Program-made: the position numbers and the translations under genes
Shown: piece after piece, positions 12,546-22,905 of the stretch
Layout of the letters: the number at the start of each line of letters is the position of its first letter
Numbering within the stretch: the stretch's first letter is position 1
Notes under the pieces: generated by a model
The model's database searches: none
What the model was told of the DNA's origin: nothing
Seen by the model: only the letters and a program-made list of their open reading frames with translations
Assembly (NCBI RefSeq): GCF_019175385.1
Contig: NC_083342.1
Location: 117,552,376-117,616,375, forward strand
Length of the DNA stretch: 64,000 nucleotides
Direction of reading: 5' to 3'
Origin: Lycium barbarum
Lineage: Eukaryota > Streptophyta > Magnoliopsida > Solanales > Solanaceae

Positions 12546-12866
12546 CCCAAATAAAGTAAAAACATTGAAATTGATGGTTAATTTTTTAGTGAACATTGTA
12601 TTCATAATATAAATTATTTAATTTTTTAGTGAACTAATATAAATTAGCCTTTATTTAGATTAGAAATTTAAATTTCGAAAGTGTGATTTTTAATAATTTA
12701 GCTAATGTTTGCAAGTTTACTTTAATCCCTATCTTCACATAGGGATTAAAGTAAGCATATTAAGCAACCATGACAAATTGATATTTGAAAAAGATAATTG
12801 AATCCTTAATATCCCTTTTCTGGAGATCTATTTAATTAACTACACATGTTACTACTATTATATATG

Positions 12867-13310
12867 TGTTGTAAATATCCTAAGCAGTGGATGTGCATTA
12901 ATTATCTTATGCACCAAGATATTATCTTGTGCTTATCTTGGACATCCATACGTGTAAGTTTTATGGATTAGTCACCAAGTCTACTTGGTTACTTATCCAT
13001 TGTTTTTTGCTCCTATAAATAGGAGGCTCATATGTAATGTTGAAACAACAAGAAGCAATATTAATACAAAAGCAATAGTAACAGTATGACGTACTGTTTT
13101 ACCTATTTGATCATTTTGTATCTTTTGTTCTTTATAAGTTAAGTTAGTCTTTATTTCATACCACGTTATCAGCACGAGACTCTGTTATCTCACGCAAATA
13201 CTTTAAAAACCTCGAAGGTGTTGACTTTCTTTTTCCCTTAACTAATGACAAATCTTACTAAACGTGAATTTGTAGTCTTAGATATATCCGACAATAGCTA
13301 TATGTCTTGG
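12867..13310 (+). mobile_element. Truncated Ty1/Copia element (LTR plus gag start)
   Basis: An LTR runs from TGTTGTAAATATCC (12867) to about 13163, with a TATA-like tataaata near 13014-13021. It is followed by cgttatcagcacgag, the same post-LTR context as in the intact Copia at 26114. A gag start at 13245 encodes MTNLTKREFVVLDISDNSY, clearly related to the gag start at 27091. The frame is cut after about 22 codons, where the repetitive element at 13311 begins. No second LTR was seen in the window. Confidence 0.78.
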
Positions 13311-13852
13311 ATGAAATGTGTATGTGTGAGCTAAATTTTTAATATAATTTTCATACACAAAATTGTGAGTGAAAACTTTAAGCCTTGAAAAATGTATGAA
13401 ATGTGTATGTGTGAACGAAATTTTAAGACTTGAGCGAGATAAAAATTTCATATTGTTTTCATACAAACAATTTTGAGCCGATTTTTTAAGCCTTGAACGA
13501 GATATACACATTTCATTCATTTTTCATACCGTTTTCATACACTAAATTTTGAGCGAACTTTTTAAGCCTTAAGCGAGACATACACATTTCATACAACTTT
13601 GATACAGAAATTTTTGAGCGAAAAAAATGTTTTAAAAAAAATATTTTTTTTAAATAATTAATAAACAATATTTTAAAAAAATTAAACAACAAAAAAAAAT
13701 GTAAAAACAATTTATTTTTTTAAAAGATAATAATTTTTTTAAAAAAAAAAATTAAAGTTTTGTATAGAGTTTGTAATGCTATGTTTTGTAAATATAAAAT
13801 TATCGTCATGTTTCGTAAATATTTCTCCTTAATATGTATATATACGTAGTTG
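13311..13852. mobile_element. Non-coding TIR element, truncated copy 2
   Basis: It matches the element at 8690-9662 over its internal modules (variants of tttgagcgaactttttaagcc) and its right end (tcgtaaatatttctccttaa, then atgtatatatacgtagt). The left inverted repeat is missing: the copy begins inside a repeat module, directly against the Copia gag fragment. The ORFs here are low-complexity artefacts of the repeat. Confidence 0.65.
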
Positions 13853-13854
13853 TC

Positions 13855-14488
13855 CCTAAAAAAAATTGCGCGGATTGTCCTTCATATGGACTGGTCTTTA
13901 ATTTTTGTCCCTCAAATTGCTGGTCTTTAATTTTTGCTCCTATTTCTCATTTAACGAAAATTTCTGCGCCAAAGTATCCTTATTAGCTGGTATATGAAAT
14001 CAGAGATTCTGGTTCGAACCCTAGAAGAGTAAAAATAAAACAATTTCGCAATGCAAGGTTTTCATAGGAACTACGCCTATTCGGGGCAAAGTTATGATAC
14101 TACAGAACTATGCCTAGGATAACTCAATTTCTACAGAACTATGTCGGACAAGACATAGTTTCTATGTAACTTAATTTCTACAGAACTATGCCGGACAAGA
14201 CATAGTTTCTATGCCTTGTCCGACATAGTTTCGTAGAAATTAAGTTATACTACAAAAGTATTTCTTAAGGCATAACTTTGCCCGAAATAGGCATAATTTC
14301 TATGAAAACGTAGCCCTGCGATTTGTTTTTTTCACTCTGCTGGTGTTCGAACCCCGAATGTCAGGATATTTTCTGCCACTTTTTTATTACTTAAAGTTCC
14401 GAAGGACAACAATTAAAGACCAGAGATTTGAGGGGCAAAAATTAAAGGCCACCCCAATATAGGGATAATCGTGCGAATTGCCCCGGAA
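13855..14488. mobile_element. Foldback-type element with long imperfect TIRs
   Basis: The left arm (ttaatttttgtccctcaaat near 13900) and right arm (atttgaggggcaaaaattaa near 14425) are inverted. The centre, 14060-14310, contains repeated and inverted copies of cggacaagacatag and ctacagaactatg. Both arms also carry a gttcgaaccc word (14011, 14347). No coding potential. The exact ends and target duplication are not settled. Confidence 0.6.
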
Positions 14489-14990
14489 TTATCTAATATA
14501 CTGTCCATCTCAATTAATTAAATTTGATGCATTTTTCATATTGTTTTCAATCACAAAAATGTGCACTTCCAGCACAATTTATATTTAGGTGTTATTATTG
14601 TAGAGCCAAATATTATTTTTTCATTAATTACTAGGATTTTATCATACTCTTTTTAAATATTTTGGATTAATAAACTATAAAATTAGTGGTGCGGCCCTTT
14701 CTCGGATCAAGATATATAGCACGGAATGCTTTGTTCACCGAATTGTCATTTTTACCTATGTTGACTTATTCAGACTAACTTTTCAATACTTTTAAAATAT
14801 TTAAATTTATTTTGAAACACTTGAAGAATTTATATCTTGTTTATACCAAATACTGAATGCTTTCACTCTGGTAGTACTCGACCCCTTCACATAAATTGGT
14901 ATTGAGGGAGTACTTTTCTTTAAACAAAACTTCCATTGATTTACATGTAAATTAAAAAACAGACAGTAGACACAAATTGAGTAGCCTATA

Positions 14991-15225
14991 CTCCATCTGT
15001 CTCAATTTATATGATATACTTTCCGTTTTAGTCTGTCCTGAGAAGAATGATACATTCATATATTTAGAAAAAAACCAATTTGAAACTTTTCCGTTTACTC
15101 TTAATGAAATAATATACAACCACACACATATTTATTGACTTATTTTAGACAAATTTCAAAAGTTTTTCTTCTTTCTTAAACTCGTTCCTAGTCAAATTAT
15201 AGCACAGAAATTGGGACAGAGGGAG
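14991..15225. mobile_element. Stowaway MITE
   Basis: A 235-bp element with TIRs ctccatctgtctcaattt and aaattgggacagagggag, flanked by TA on both sides. It lies about 330 bp upstream of the LTP start codon. Confidence 0.85.
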
Positions 15226-15466
15226 TATTATTATTGCAATTAGTAATGTGTCTATCCACTCCAAAGTGGAGTTATCAAGAAATGCTGATCTAGAGATAGC
15301 AACGAGAATGGTGCAGAATCACTCGTAATAACGATCCGTCATATTTGTAGCTACATAAGGGACATATATCATCCCATAATACTAAAGCAAAGAAAAAACC
15401 AAATTAACATAACAAATTTCTGTAAGTCCTACGATCGTTATCCACCGTTTGCCATCTCCGAATTAG

Positions 15467-15474
15467 TATAAATA
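15467..15474 (+). promoter_or_regulatory. TATA box of the LTP gene
   Basis: tataaata lies 88 bases before the LTP ATG, in a strong plant TATA context, with an AC-rich leader between the two. Transcription would be expected to start near 15500. Confidence 0.7.
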
Positions 15475-15554
15475 CAAGTGAAAACCACTACAATCAACCA
15501 TTCCATAAAACAACATATATACAAACTAAGGATATTAAATTAATTTAAATCATC

Positions 15555-17027
15555 ATGAAGGTTGTTGCAGTAATAGTTCTAGTTGCGCTAGCCATGGTTC
15601 AGCTAACAATGGCTAGGCGATCAGGCGGGGTCACTTGTGGTCAAGTCGATGCAACGTTGGCACCATGCGTGCCATTCCTGACTCAGGGTGGTGAGCCTGG
15701 TGCAGCCTGTTGCAGTGGGGTGAAAACTTTGAAAGGAATGGCTCAGTCCATTGATGAGAGAAGAACTGCTTGTAACTGTGTTAAGGCTGCAGCGAATCGA
15801 TACACCAACCTTAAAGATGATGCTGCTCAGGCTCTCCCTGGAAAGTGCGGTGTAGCCCTCGACATCCCTATCTCCAGGACCACCAATTGTGACGCGTAAG
15901 AGTTCAACTTATATATACTGATAGCGTAAAAAGATTTGTATAATGTCAGGTCACCTAATTAAGAGATAACAACAAGTAAACTGTCCTTTTTAAGTTATAT
16001 TATTACTCCCTCCATTTCATTTTACTTGACCCTTATACTAAAAATAGATTTTTCTTAGTTGTTCATTTTATCATTTTCGTACAATACTATCCTTCTCATT
16101 AAACAACTACATGGAGTATTAGTAGTTGTCAAACTTAAATTTTCAAAGCATAATTGATAAGGTTAATTTAGTAAAATAAAACCTTAATAAATACAACTTT
16201 CTTACAGGGAGTGTTAGTAAAATGAAACGGAGGGAGTACTATTGATCTAGAAATTAAATTCAGGCAGTTAACCTACTACAATTGATTAAAATACACTGAC
16301 ATTATAAAAGTAGTTTTAGACAAGAAGCTTATAATGTCTTTTTTCTTCTTCTTAAACTCCATGACAGCGTGGCCAGTCAAGCAAGCACCTTCACTTGTGG
16401 TCAAGTTGATGCTACGTTGGCACCCTGCGTGCCCTTCCTGACTCAGGGTGGCGATCCCGGTGCAGCCTGCTGCAGCGGGGTGAAGACCTTGAAAGGTATG
16501 GCTCAGTCCACTGATGAGAGGAGGACTGCTTGCAACTGTGTTAAGGCTGCAGCGAACCGATACGCCAACCTTAAAGATGACGCTGCCCAGGCTCTCCCTA
16601 GCAAGTGTGGTGTAGCCCTGGATATCCCTATCTCCAGGACCACCAATTGTGACGCGTAAGTGTTTATCTTATGTATACTGACAGCTTAAAAATAATTTTC
16701 GTAGTGTCAAGTCATTTTAAAAGATAGCAACAAGTAATCATCCATGTTAAGTTAGATAAGTAATTAACCTAGAAATTAGGGCAATTAACCTGTTATAATT
16801 GATCAAAATACATTGATATTAATAAGAACAGGCCATCCCATGGAAACTGAGTTAGTGAAAACTCTAAAGAGAGAAAAAGAGGTCCCAAAATAATCTTGAA
16901 ATTAGTTACTCCTCACTACATGTCTAAATGTTTTATACTTGTATTTGAGGAAAGCTTTCAATTTCAAAAGAGCAGAAAATAATCTCTAATATTGCTCCTT
17001 TTTATCCTCTCCTGCAGAATCAGTTAA
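15555..17027 (+). CDS. Type-I non-specific lipid transfer protein with predicted tandem LTP domains
   Basis: Predicted exons are 15555-15895, 16368-16655 and 17018-17027. Exon 1 encodes a signal peptide (about residues 1-20) and one 8-cysteine domain with Cys28, 38, 52, 53, 73, 75, 98 and 112, exactly the type-I spacing 9-13-19-22-13. Its GTAAGA donor splits the codon after NCD. Exon 2 follows a pyrimidine tract and cag acceptor, encodes a second almost identical domain without its own signal peptide, and ends at an equivalent GTAAGT donor. Exon 3, after tcctctcctgcag, adds only Ile-Ser and a stop. All junctions are phase 2, giving 212 residues when all exons are joined and a normal single-domain form when exon 2 is skipped. 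Type-I LTPs are secreted lipid-binding proteins of cell wall and cuticle; the tandem form is my inference. Alternatively exon 2 is an unused duplicate. It has no in-frame ATG. Confidence 0.8.
16006..16236. mobile_element. Stowaway MITE in the first LTP intron
   Basis: A 231-bp element with TIRs ctccctccatttcatttta and taaaatgaaacggagggag, TA on both sides. Intron sequence on either side is related to the second LTP intron, so the MITE landed after or during the exon duplication. Confidence 0.88.
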
Positions 17028-17651
17028 ATCAGCTGCGTGGTTCCGGGAATAATGCTAGGGAGTTTCAATGGTGTTAGTTTAGTTATATTATATATGTATT
17101 AAATAAACCAAGGGTTGTTAATCCCTTCAATGTTGTATGTATAGTATACTCAATTACTATGCAGTAATTTGAGTATTTTACTGTTTCGTTTTGAGCTAGT
17201 TATGCTCCTTTTTCATCACTGAGCCGTTACAGGATAAAACAAATGGGGTGATTTATGTACTATTGTATTAATCCAAGACGCTTCTAAAAACAAAAGGGGT
17301 GATCAATTAATCAACTTTTGATTGGATTTAACCAAGTAGTTTTTAGAATAAAATGAAAATAGGAGATTGGTTTAAATAAAGGGAAAAAGTTCAAATTGTT
17401 ACTGTGAATTGCAAATTGTCTACTTTTTTCTCCGTTATAAAACTGACAAACGTTTGATCTTATTTACCAATTGAGATAACGGACAAAATTGTGCTAGAAC
17501 AGAAAGACGATTTATCTGTCTAAGTAATTTCATTAGAAGAATGGCAACAAAAGAGAATGGAGAAATTACAATAAGTTCAGTTGTCCAGCTTCTTCTTCTT
17601 TTTTTTTTTTTGGAGACTATTCTAATGTTAACACGAAGAAAACATCCACAT
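17028..17651. other. LTP 3' flank and spacer between convergent genes
   Basis: This stretch should contain the LTP 3' untranslated region, with an AT-rich 3' end near 17080-17160, and then the 3' flank of the minus-strand ERF. The two genes are convergent. The short plus-strand ORF at 17541 mostly overlaps the ERF coding strand and is a shadow. Confidence 0.5.
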
Positions 17652-18317
17652 TCATACCAACATTTGAAAATTCAAGCTGTGACAAACCAATTTGGCTTTG
17701 GCTATGGAATTTATGATATCTATCTTTCTTTTCCTTGTCCCATTTTCCAATGACGTGGATGAAGAAGAAGAAGAAGATGATGATTCGGAAGAGTGTGAAT
17801 GACGACTCCCTTTAACTCTAGCCGGCTTAGGTATATTTGAGCCAATTAAGTGAGGAAAATTAAGCCGAGCTTTCGATCCCCGCATTTTGAAAGCGGCTTC
17901 ATCGTAAGCCAATGCTGCATCCTCAGGAGTCTCATATGTTCCTAACCACAGCCTCGCGCCTCTCTTTTTCGGGTCTCTTATCTCTGCTGCAAACGTCCCC
18001 CATTGCCTCCGTCTCACTCCTATGTATCGCCTCCAATCCTCACGCGCCACTGCACTAGTCAGCTTTGTTTCCTCCTCACCCTCGAACTTTTCATGTGAAG
18101 GATCCTGAGTTGGTGTTGTTTCCTCAAAGTTTTTCTCCCTGTGGACGCTATTTTCTGCCGACGAGGAGCTGCCAAAACTTGAGGTAGGACAATTAGGCAA
18201 TTCGAAGTTGTTTAAAAAAATTTCAGAAAAATCGGAATCATTTAGAAGATGTTGCTTTATAGATTCGAGGATATCAAAATCAGGGAAAGATAATGTTACA
18301 TCATCAGCTGGATTCAT
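17652..18317 (-). CDS. AP2/ERF transcription factor, JRE/GAME9-like (ERF B)
   Basis: An intronless 221-residue protein. I chose the ATG at 18317 (MNPADD) rather than the longer frame because it matches the start of the paralogue at 41287 and follows a TATA-like sequence about 100 bases upstream. Residues 97-155 are a single AP2/ERF domain ([19 protein letters not shown], then [16 protein letters not shown]) with the ERF-type Ala and Asp of AAEIRD. Gln105 replaces the Pro of the usual RRRPWG, which is odd. The N-terminus is acidic and hydrophobic (about 10-36), a likely activation region. A serine run lies at 179-187, and the tail has [16 protein letters not shown] and NFQML. The MNP start, [10 protein letters not shown] and the tail fit the Solanaceae jasmonate-regulated ERF clade that controls steroidal glycoalkaloid or nicotine genes. 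That assignment is from memory of the family. Confidence 0.92.
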   Translation of the reverse strand: MNPADDVTLSFPDFDILESIKQHLLNDSDFSEIFLNNFELPNCPTSSFGSSSSAENSVHREKNFEETTPTQDPSHEKFEGEEETKLTSAVAREDWRRYIGVRRRQWGTFAAEIRDPKKRGARLWLGTYETPEDAALAYDEAAFKMRGSKARLNFPHLIGSNIPKPARVKGSRHSHSSESSSSSSSSSTSLENGTRKRKIDIINSIAKAKLVCHSLNFQMLV

Positions 18318-18415
18318 TTTCTTTTCGTAAAGTTTTGAAGTACTAACTGTTTCGTACACTTTTGACTTAATTACTAACCTTGTGAATGAATGGAAAGGTA
18401 GACACCAACTTCTAC

Positions 18416-18423
18416 TTATATAA
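18416..18423 (-). promoter_or_regulatory. TATA-like box of ERF B
   Basis: ttatataa (minus strand) lies about 100 bases upstream of the chosen ERF B start codon and supports MNPADD as the start. The longer in-frame extension would begin at or above the TATA box and is therefore unlikely to be translated. Confidence 0.6.
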
Positions 18424-18827
18424 TGCTTGGACCATTGCACTAATTCACGTCTTCTATTTTCTCATTATTTTTGTATAGGAACAGTTTCTGTGAAGATTCC
18501 TTTTTAAGCACTTGCATGTTAAGCGTTTTGGCTTTAATTGTATTTAAAAATGGGAAGAAGAGAACCATTTACGGAAATCATGAGTGATTCCATTTCAAGA
18601 CATGAGTGATTGCGTATAGAAAACCGAGTTAAAAACTACTCTGATGTGAATATATATGCATGAGGGACGACTAAAGTAACGTTCATTTCTGAATTCAGAT
18701 CCATTTAGACCTCGAGGAGGATCCTTGCACGTTCACATAATCTTTTGATTTCCGGAGCAGAAACGTTTTATTTTTTTGAAGAATTTTAACCTAAATAATC
18801 TATTATTTAAACCAATCAATTAAAGTA

Positions 18828-19581
18828 CGGAAAATGACCTAAAATACCCTTCAACTATCGGTAAAGGTCCTAAAATACCCTTCATCCACCTTTCAGCTCA
18901 AAAATACCCTCCACATTAATGTTTGGGCTCTAAAATACCCTTACTCTTCACAGACCCATTTCATTAAACACGTGGCAGCCTCTCATTGGTCAACAATATA
19001 ATTAACTTAAATTAATTAATTCCCAACTCCACCACCCATTTAGCCATCTCCAACAAAAAAATACCCGACCCAACCCCAATTTATTCCCCACTCCACCGTA
19101 TACAGACCAACCCATTTCATAAGCAGTAGCAAAAACCAGTAGCAGTAGCAAAAATAGGTAACAGAAACCAGTAAAAAAATCAAGTTAATTAGAACACCAA
19201 GAATGGTATTTTTTTCTAACCATGTCTTCTGTTTTGCAGGACATGCTAGAAACACCAAGGAAAAAGCTCAAATTCACTGTTGCAAGGATCCTGTTTGCTT
19301 TGGAAATGAATTGACACAGAAGTGGTTCAAAGAGAATTTTTTACACGGTGGAGTGGGGAATAAATTGGGGGGTCGGGTATTTTTTTGTTGGAGCGGGCTA
19401 AATGGTGGTGGAGTGGAGAATTAATTAATTTAAGTTAATTATATTGTTGACCAATGAGAGGCTGCCATGTGGTTAATGAAATAGGTCTATGAAGAGTAAG
19501 GGTATTTTAGAGCCCAAACATTAACGTGAAGGATATTTTTGAGCTGAAAGTTGAATGAAGGGTATTTTAGGCCCTTTTCCG
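18828..19581. mobile_element. MULE-type element with long TIRs, possible Pack-MULE
   Basis: The inverted ends start CGGAAAA and share modules such as ctaaaataccctt, tttgggctctaaaatac and tctcattggtcaacaatata over about 270 bp per side. A perfect 9-bp target duplication, attaaagta, lies at 18819-18827 and 19582-19590; nine bases is the Mutator-type length. The non-TIR centre (about 19107-19340) has a splice-acceptor-like sequence (tcttctgttttgcag ending at 19238) followed by an exon-like open stretch, suggesting a captured host gene fragment. I cannot name the donor gene. The element lies about 510 bp upstream of the ERF B start codon. Confidence 0.82.
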
Positions 19582-19590
19582 ATTAAAGTA

Positions 19591-20216
19591 ACTACTCTTT
19601 GAAAAAAAAAAATCGAAGTAGAACAAACGTATGCATGTGTCAGTAACGTTCAGCTATTATTTTATTTTAAAATTTAACAGGTAAACCTCAATGGTTAACA
19701 ACTTAAATGAAAGTTTAAAATGTTACTGTAAATAACTACACTCTGAGTTTTGTCTAGCTAATGTCTCGCTAGTGAAAAGTATTGCTTTCAATGTTGACAT
19801 AGAAACTAAAAGTGTTGACATTTGACAAATTTAAAAGGTCAAAACTGTTCAATGCATACTTAAGGGACTAACTTGAGCCTACCCTCAAACATAAGGGACT
19901 ATTTTTGTTATTTTCTAAAAGATGAGATATAAAGGACTAAAATATGGCTAGCTTTTTTATTTTAATATTTATATGTATAATTTAAAAGTAATTGCAAATA
20001 ACTCTATTTAATAGCACTAAATAATAAGTAACATGGTATAATATATAAGTTTGACGTGGTGCAAAAATACATGACACTATCAATTTTTAAAATATATATA
20101 TATAAATCTATTTAGGAAATCTAAAGATCCCTTATATATAATTAATTAAGTATAATGCAGCTTGTCCTTTAACAAATTTGCAGGTGAATTATGAAGCTGC
20201 TATACACTTTGATATA
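19591..20216. other. Intergenic, no gene seen
   Basis: AT-rich sequence with a short tatata run near 20092-20103. No ORF, RNA gene or clear repeat boundary was recognised. The right end coincides with the candidate Helitron terminus at 20217. Confidence 0.4.
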
Positions 20217-20243
20217 CTAGTTTAGCGTACGTGCGTTGCACGT
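20217..20243 (-). mobile_element. Candidate Helitron 3' terminus
   Basis: On the minus strand a perfect 6-bp-stem hairpin (acgtgc-gtt-gcacgt, 20229-20243) is followed after 8 bases by CTAG at 20220-20217 and then T. This is a textbook Helitron 3' end layout and clearer than the one at 12516. Related but decayed text occurs near 22115-22150. The 5' TC end was not found. Confidence 0.6.
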
Positions 20244-21629
20244 GTTAATAAATTATAAATTTTATAAAAAAGAAAAATATATTGTAAAAGAGCACTGAAC
20301 GTCAAATTAGATGCAACATTCATTTAAATGACAAAACAATGTTATTACATTGACCCAAATATTTTGTTTGATGCATCTAACCTAATATCTCTTTATAGCT
20401 ATAATTAAATTATGTTTATAGCGAAAAGCTGATAACAATTTAAAAATTCAAACATAAATAAAATAAGGTTAAAACGTTCCTAAATTTTGTTTGATAAACA
20501 ACAAAGTTGCCACTGGAAAAAAAAAATAACAAAGTTGCCGAAAAAGTTATATAATTGATTTGAAAATAAAATTATGATAACAAAGTAGTAAAAAACCTTA
20601 GAAATATCTCTAACGATTATGAAAACCAAAAACACTAACCTTTCTTTACCTTCAACTCTATGATAGACTAATAGTCAAGGCAAGAAAAATTATGCCATTA
20701 ATCAACCAGATTTTTAGCAAAATAAAAAACAACCAAATCTTTAATTGCACAATTAGCTACCACGTCCTTAATTAATCTATGTAAATTATAAAATAATTGT
20801 ATAATTTACAAAGAATAAAATCTAAAAAGAGAAAACTATTGAGTTGTGTAGCATGTGTATACTCTATGCTAGCGACCAAACCTTTTACTAATCCTTGAGT
20901 GACGCCCGTCAAAATCATGGCTATCAGGCCAAAGAGATAGCAAAAAAGAGCTAGTCATATGTTTTTCATGGAACCTACTATTTCAAACAAAAAAAGAGAG
21001 GTATATCTTGGAACCTACTTGCGGCATATCATCTTGTCTGGACTCCGAATAGAAAGAATGCAAAAGAACATGCTAATTAAAACTTTATTGAAAGAGGTAT
21101 TTGGAACAGAGGCAAGTGAAAGTACAGGGAAAGATTCATACCCTTTAAAAGAACAATAATTCTTGAATATTCTGAATTAAGATGAATTTAACCTATTCGA
21201 AGATTCATACCCTTTAAGTTCAAACATTAAGATTTTCAGTTGACATCCTCCATGTCCTTTGATGCTTTAGCTACCTAGAAAAAAAACAAAGATCAGACAA
21301 TTCTTGAATTGCATATAGCCATATCTGTACATTGATGCCTACCAAATTACAAGAAAGTTGAAACTTTATATTAAACAAAAAAAGGTATTAAAAAACAAAG
21401 GCAGAGAAGAAATTTTGCAGCTTACTACCCTTTAAATTTGCAGTTTTTGAACATGTTGAATGAAGTTGATTAGGTTAATAAATACTTAACCTCCCGTAAA
21501 TTAAACTGTAGCATCCATAGAGAATAACAAATTGGGATATTAACCATGATTTTAATGCTCTTTAATAGAGGTATTAAATATTAATTTTCCTACTTATTCT
21601 CTTCTTCCTTCTTTGTTTTTTTTCCGAAG
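20244..21629. other. Probable Helitron body or intergenic sequence, no gene seen
   Basis: No sustained coding frame with a recognisable domain. The 66-residue plus-strand ORF at 20959 has no family match that I know. If the terminus at 20217 is real, part of this stretch would be a non-autonomous Helitron body. Confidence 0.35.
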
Positions 21630-21740
21630 GTCTTTTGGAAATAACCTCCTTACCTTTCGAGGTAAGAGTAAGGTCTGCGTATACTTTATTCTTCCCAGAC
21701 CTCACATTGTGGGATTTCACTGGGTATGTTATTGTTGTTG
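21630..21740 (+). mobile_element. Au-like SINE 3' fragment
   Basis: Contains tttcgaggtaagagtaaggt, then ctgcgtatac, cccagacctcac, tgtgggatttcactgggtatg and a terminal ttattgttgttg. This order is what I know from the Au SINE family of flowering plants, whose 3' end is a short TTG repeat rather than poly(A). The tRNA-derived 5' part is missing or too diverged. Confidence 0.7.
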
Positions 21741-22014
21741 CTCTTCTTCATTTTTCCTTTTAAACCTACGGCCATTTGACTACTTCTCTTTAATAGGAAT
21801 ATATTAATTAGTAAGTTTCTACTTATTCTCCATTCCTTTTTTTTTAACCTACGACAATCACACTTTGTAAGGGAGATTAATTGAAGAAGGAATTTCCTAC
21901 TTATTCTCTTCTTCCTTTTCCTTTGTTTCTTCTCTTTCTCTTCTTCCTTTTCCTTTTTTGTCATAAGACAATTTGTTTTTCTCAATATAAAACTTTATTT
22001 GTATTTATAATTTC

Positions 22015-22160
22015 ATCCAATAAAATGGTAAATGACGATTTTGTCTATTCTGGAGTCTTTTAATGAAAAACAAAAGGTTCAATCAACATTTTTAAGGCCC
22101 TTTGTCTTAAATGTACATGTATTGCATGTATGTATCGCGTGAATTAATAAATAATTTATA
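22015..22160. repeat. Dispersed repeat family, copy 1
   Basis: Shares the string of words aatggtaaatgacgattttg, then tctattctggagtcttttaatga, then catttttaaggccctttgt with copies near 24385 and 32700. It continues into atgtacatgtattgcatg, a decayed relative of the hairpin at 20229. It may be the end region of one Helitron-like family. Confidence 0.5.
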
Positions 22161-22905
22161 TAAGAAGAATACATTTTCATTAAAATTAAAACAACTGTCT
22201 AAATGATGAAAATGAAATGCGGACATACTAGTTAAATTCAATATGTACTGAACATTCGAACAATGTGAATTTAATTAAATTAATTTTATATTATTTGTAA
22301 CTATAAAATTTTTTGTATAAAAGAGATAAATCTATTATGTTTGTTGTATCTCACATAATATCTCTTTATAACGACGTTCTTAGCGTATGTTACGTACCTT
22401 ATATTGTTTTAGTTGCTCAGTCATGATTGAAACTTTTTGTTATCATAATTGATATACTGAAAGTGTAAACATAATTGTCCATGTAAAAAAATATGTTGTA
22501 AAACATATAATGCAACATTGAATATGCTTTTATTTGTTATCATTGCAAATCACAAACATATTAAAACTTATTCCCAAGGAATTCATTTATCTTTGGAGAT
22601 AAAATTCAGAGTTTGGGCATAAACATGCTTAGAGGAATATTGGCCCATCAATTTCTTCCTGAAAATATAATTAGCTAGTAAAAATTAGCATAACCTTTTT
22701 TTCTACATAAAAAACTTGGAATCTTGACAAAACTAAACTCTAATTTTATGTTTATTCCACAGGAAAAATAATTCTTCCCTCAACATATCATTCAATGCAT
22801 TCTCGAGGTAGTATATTAACAAACAATTTCTAGAAACAATAGTATAAAAAGTTTACCTCAAATCACATGAAAGTTTACCTCTGCAGTCATCAATACTATC
22901 AAAAT

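Noticed and set aside
12226..12565. Minus-strand ORFs of 74 and 85 residues
   Set aside because: They are translations of the SINE and its poly(A) tract.
13278..13710. Minus-strand ORFs of 65-80 residues with repeated KISF/RLKKF words
   Set aside because: The repetition is that of the non-coding TIR element modules.
16369..16659. A separate small LTP gene starting at 16369
   Set aside because: The apparent first codon is GTG and there is no in-frame ATG or signal peptide upstream. A splice acceptor directly before it makes it an internal exon.
18318..18440. N-terminal extension of ERF B to 18440
   Set aside because: It overlaps the TATA-like box and lacks similarity to the paralogues; MNPADD is the better start.
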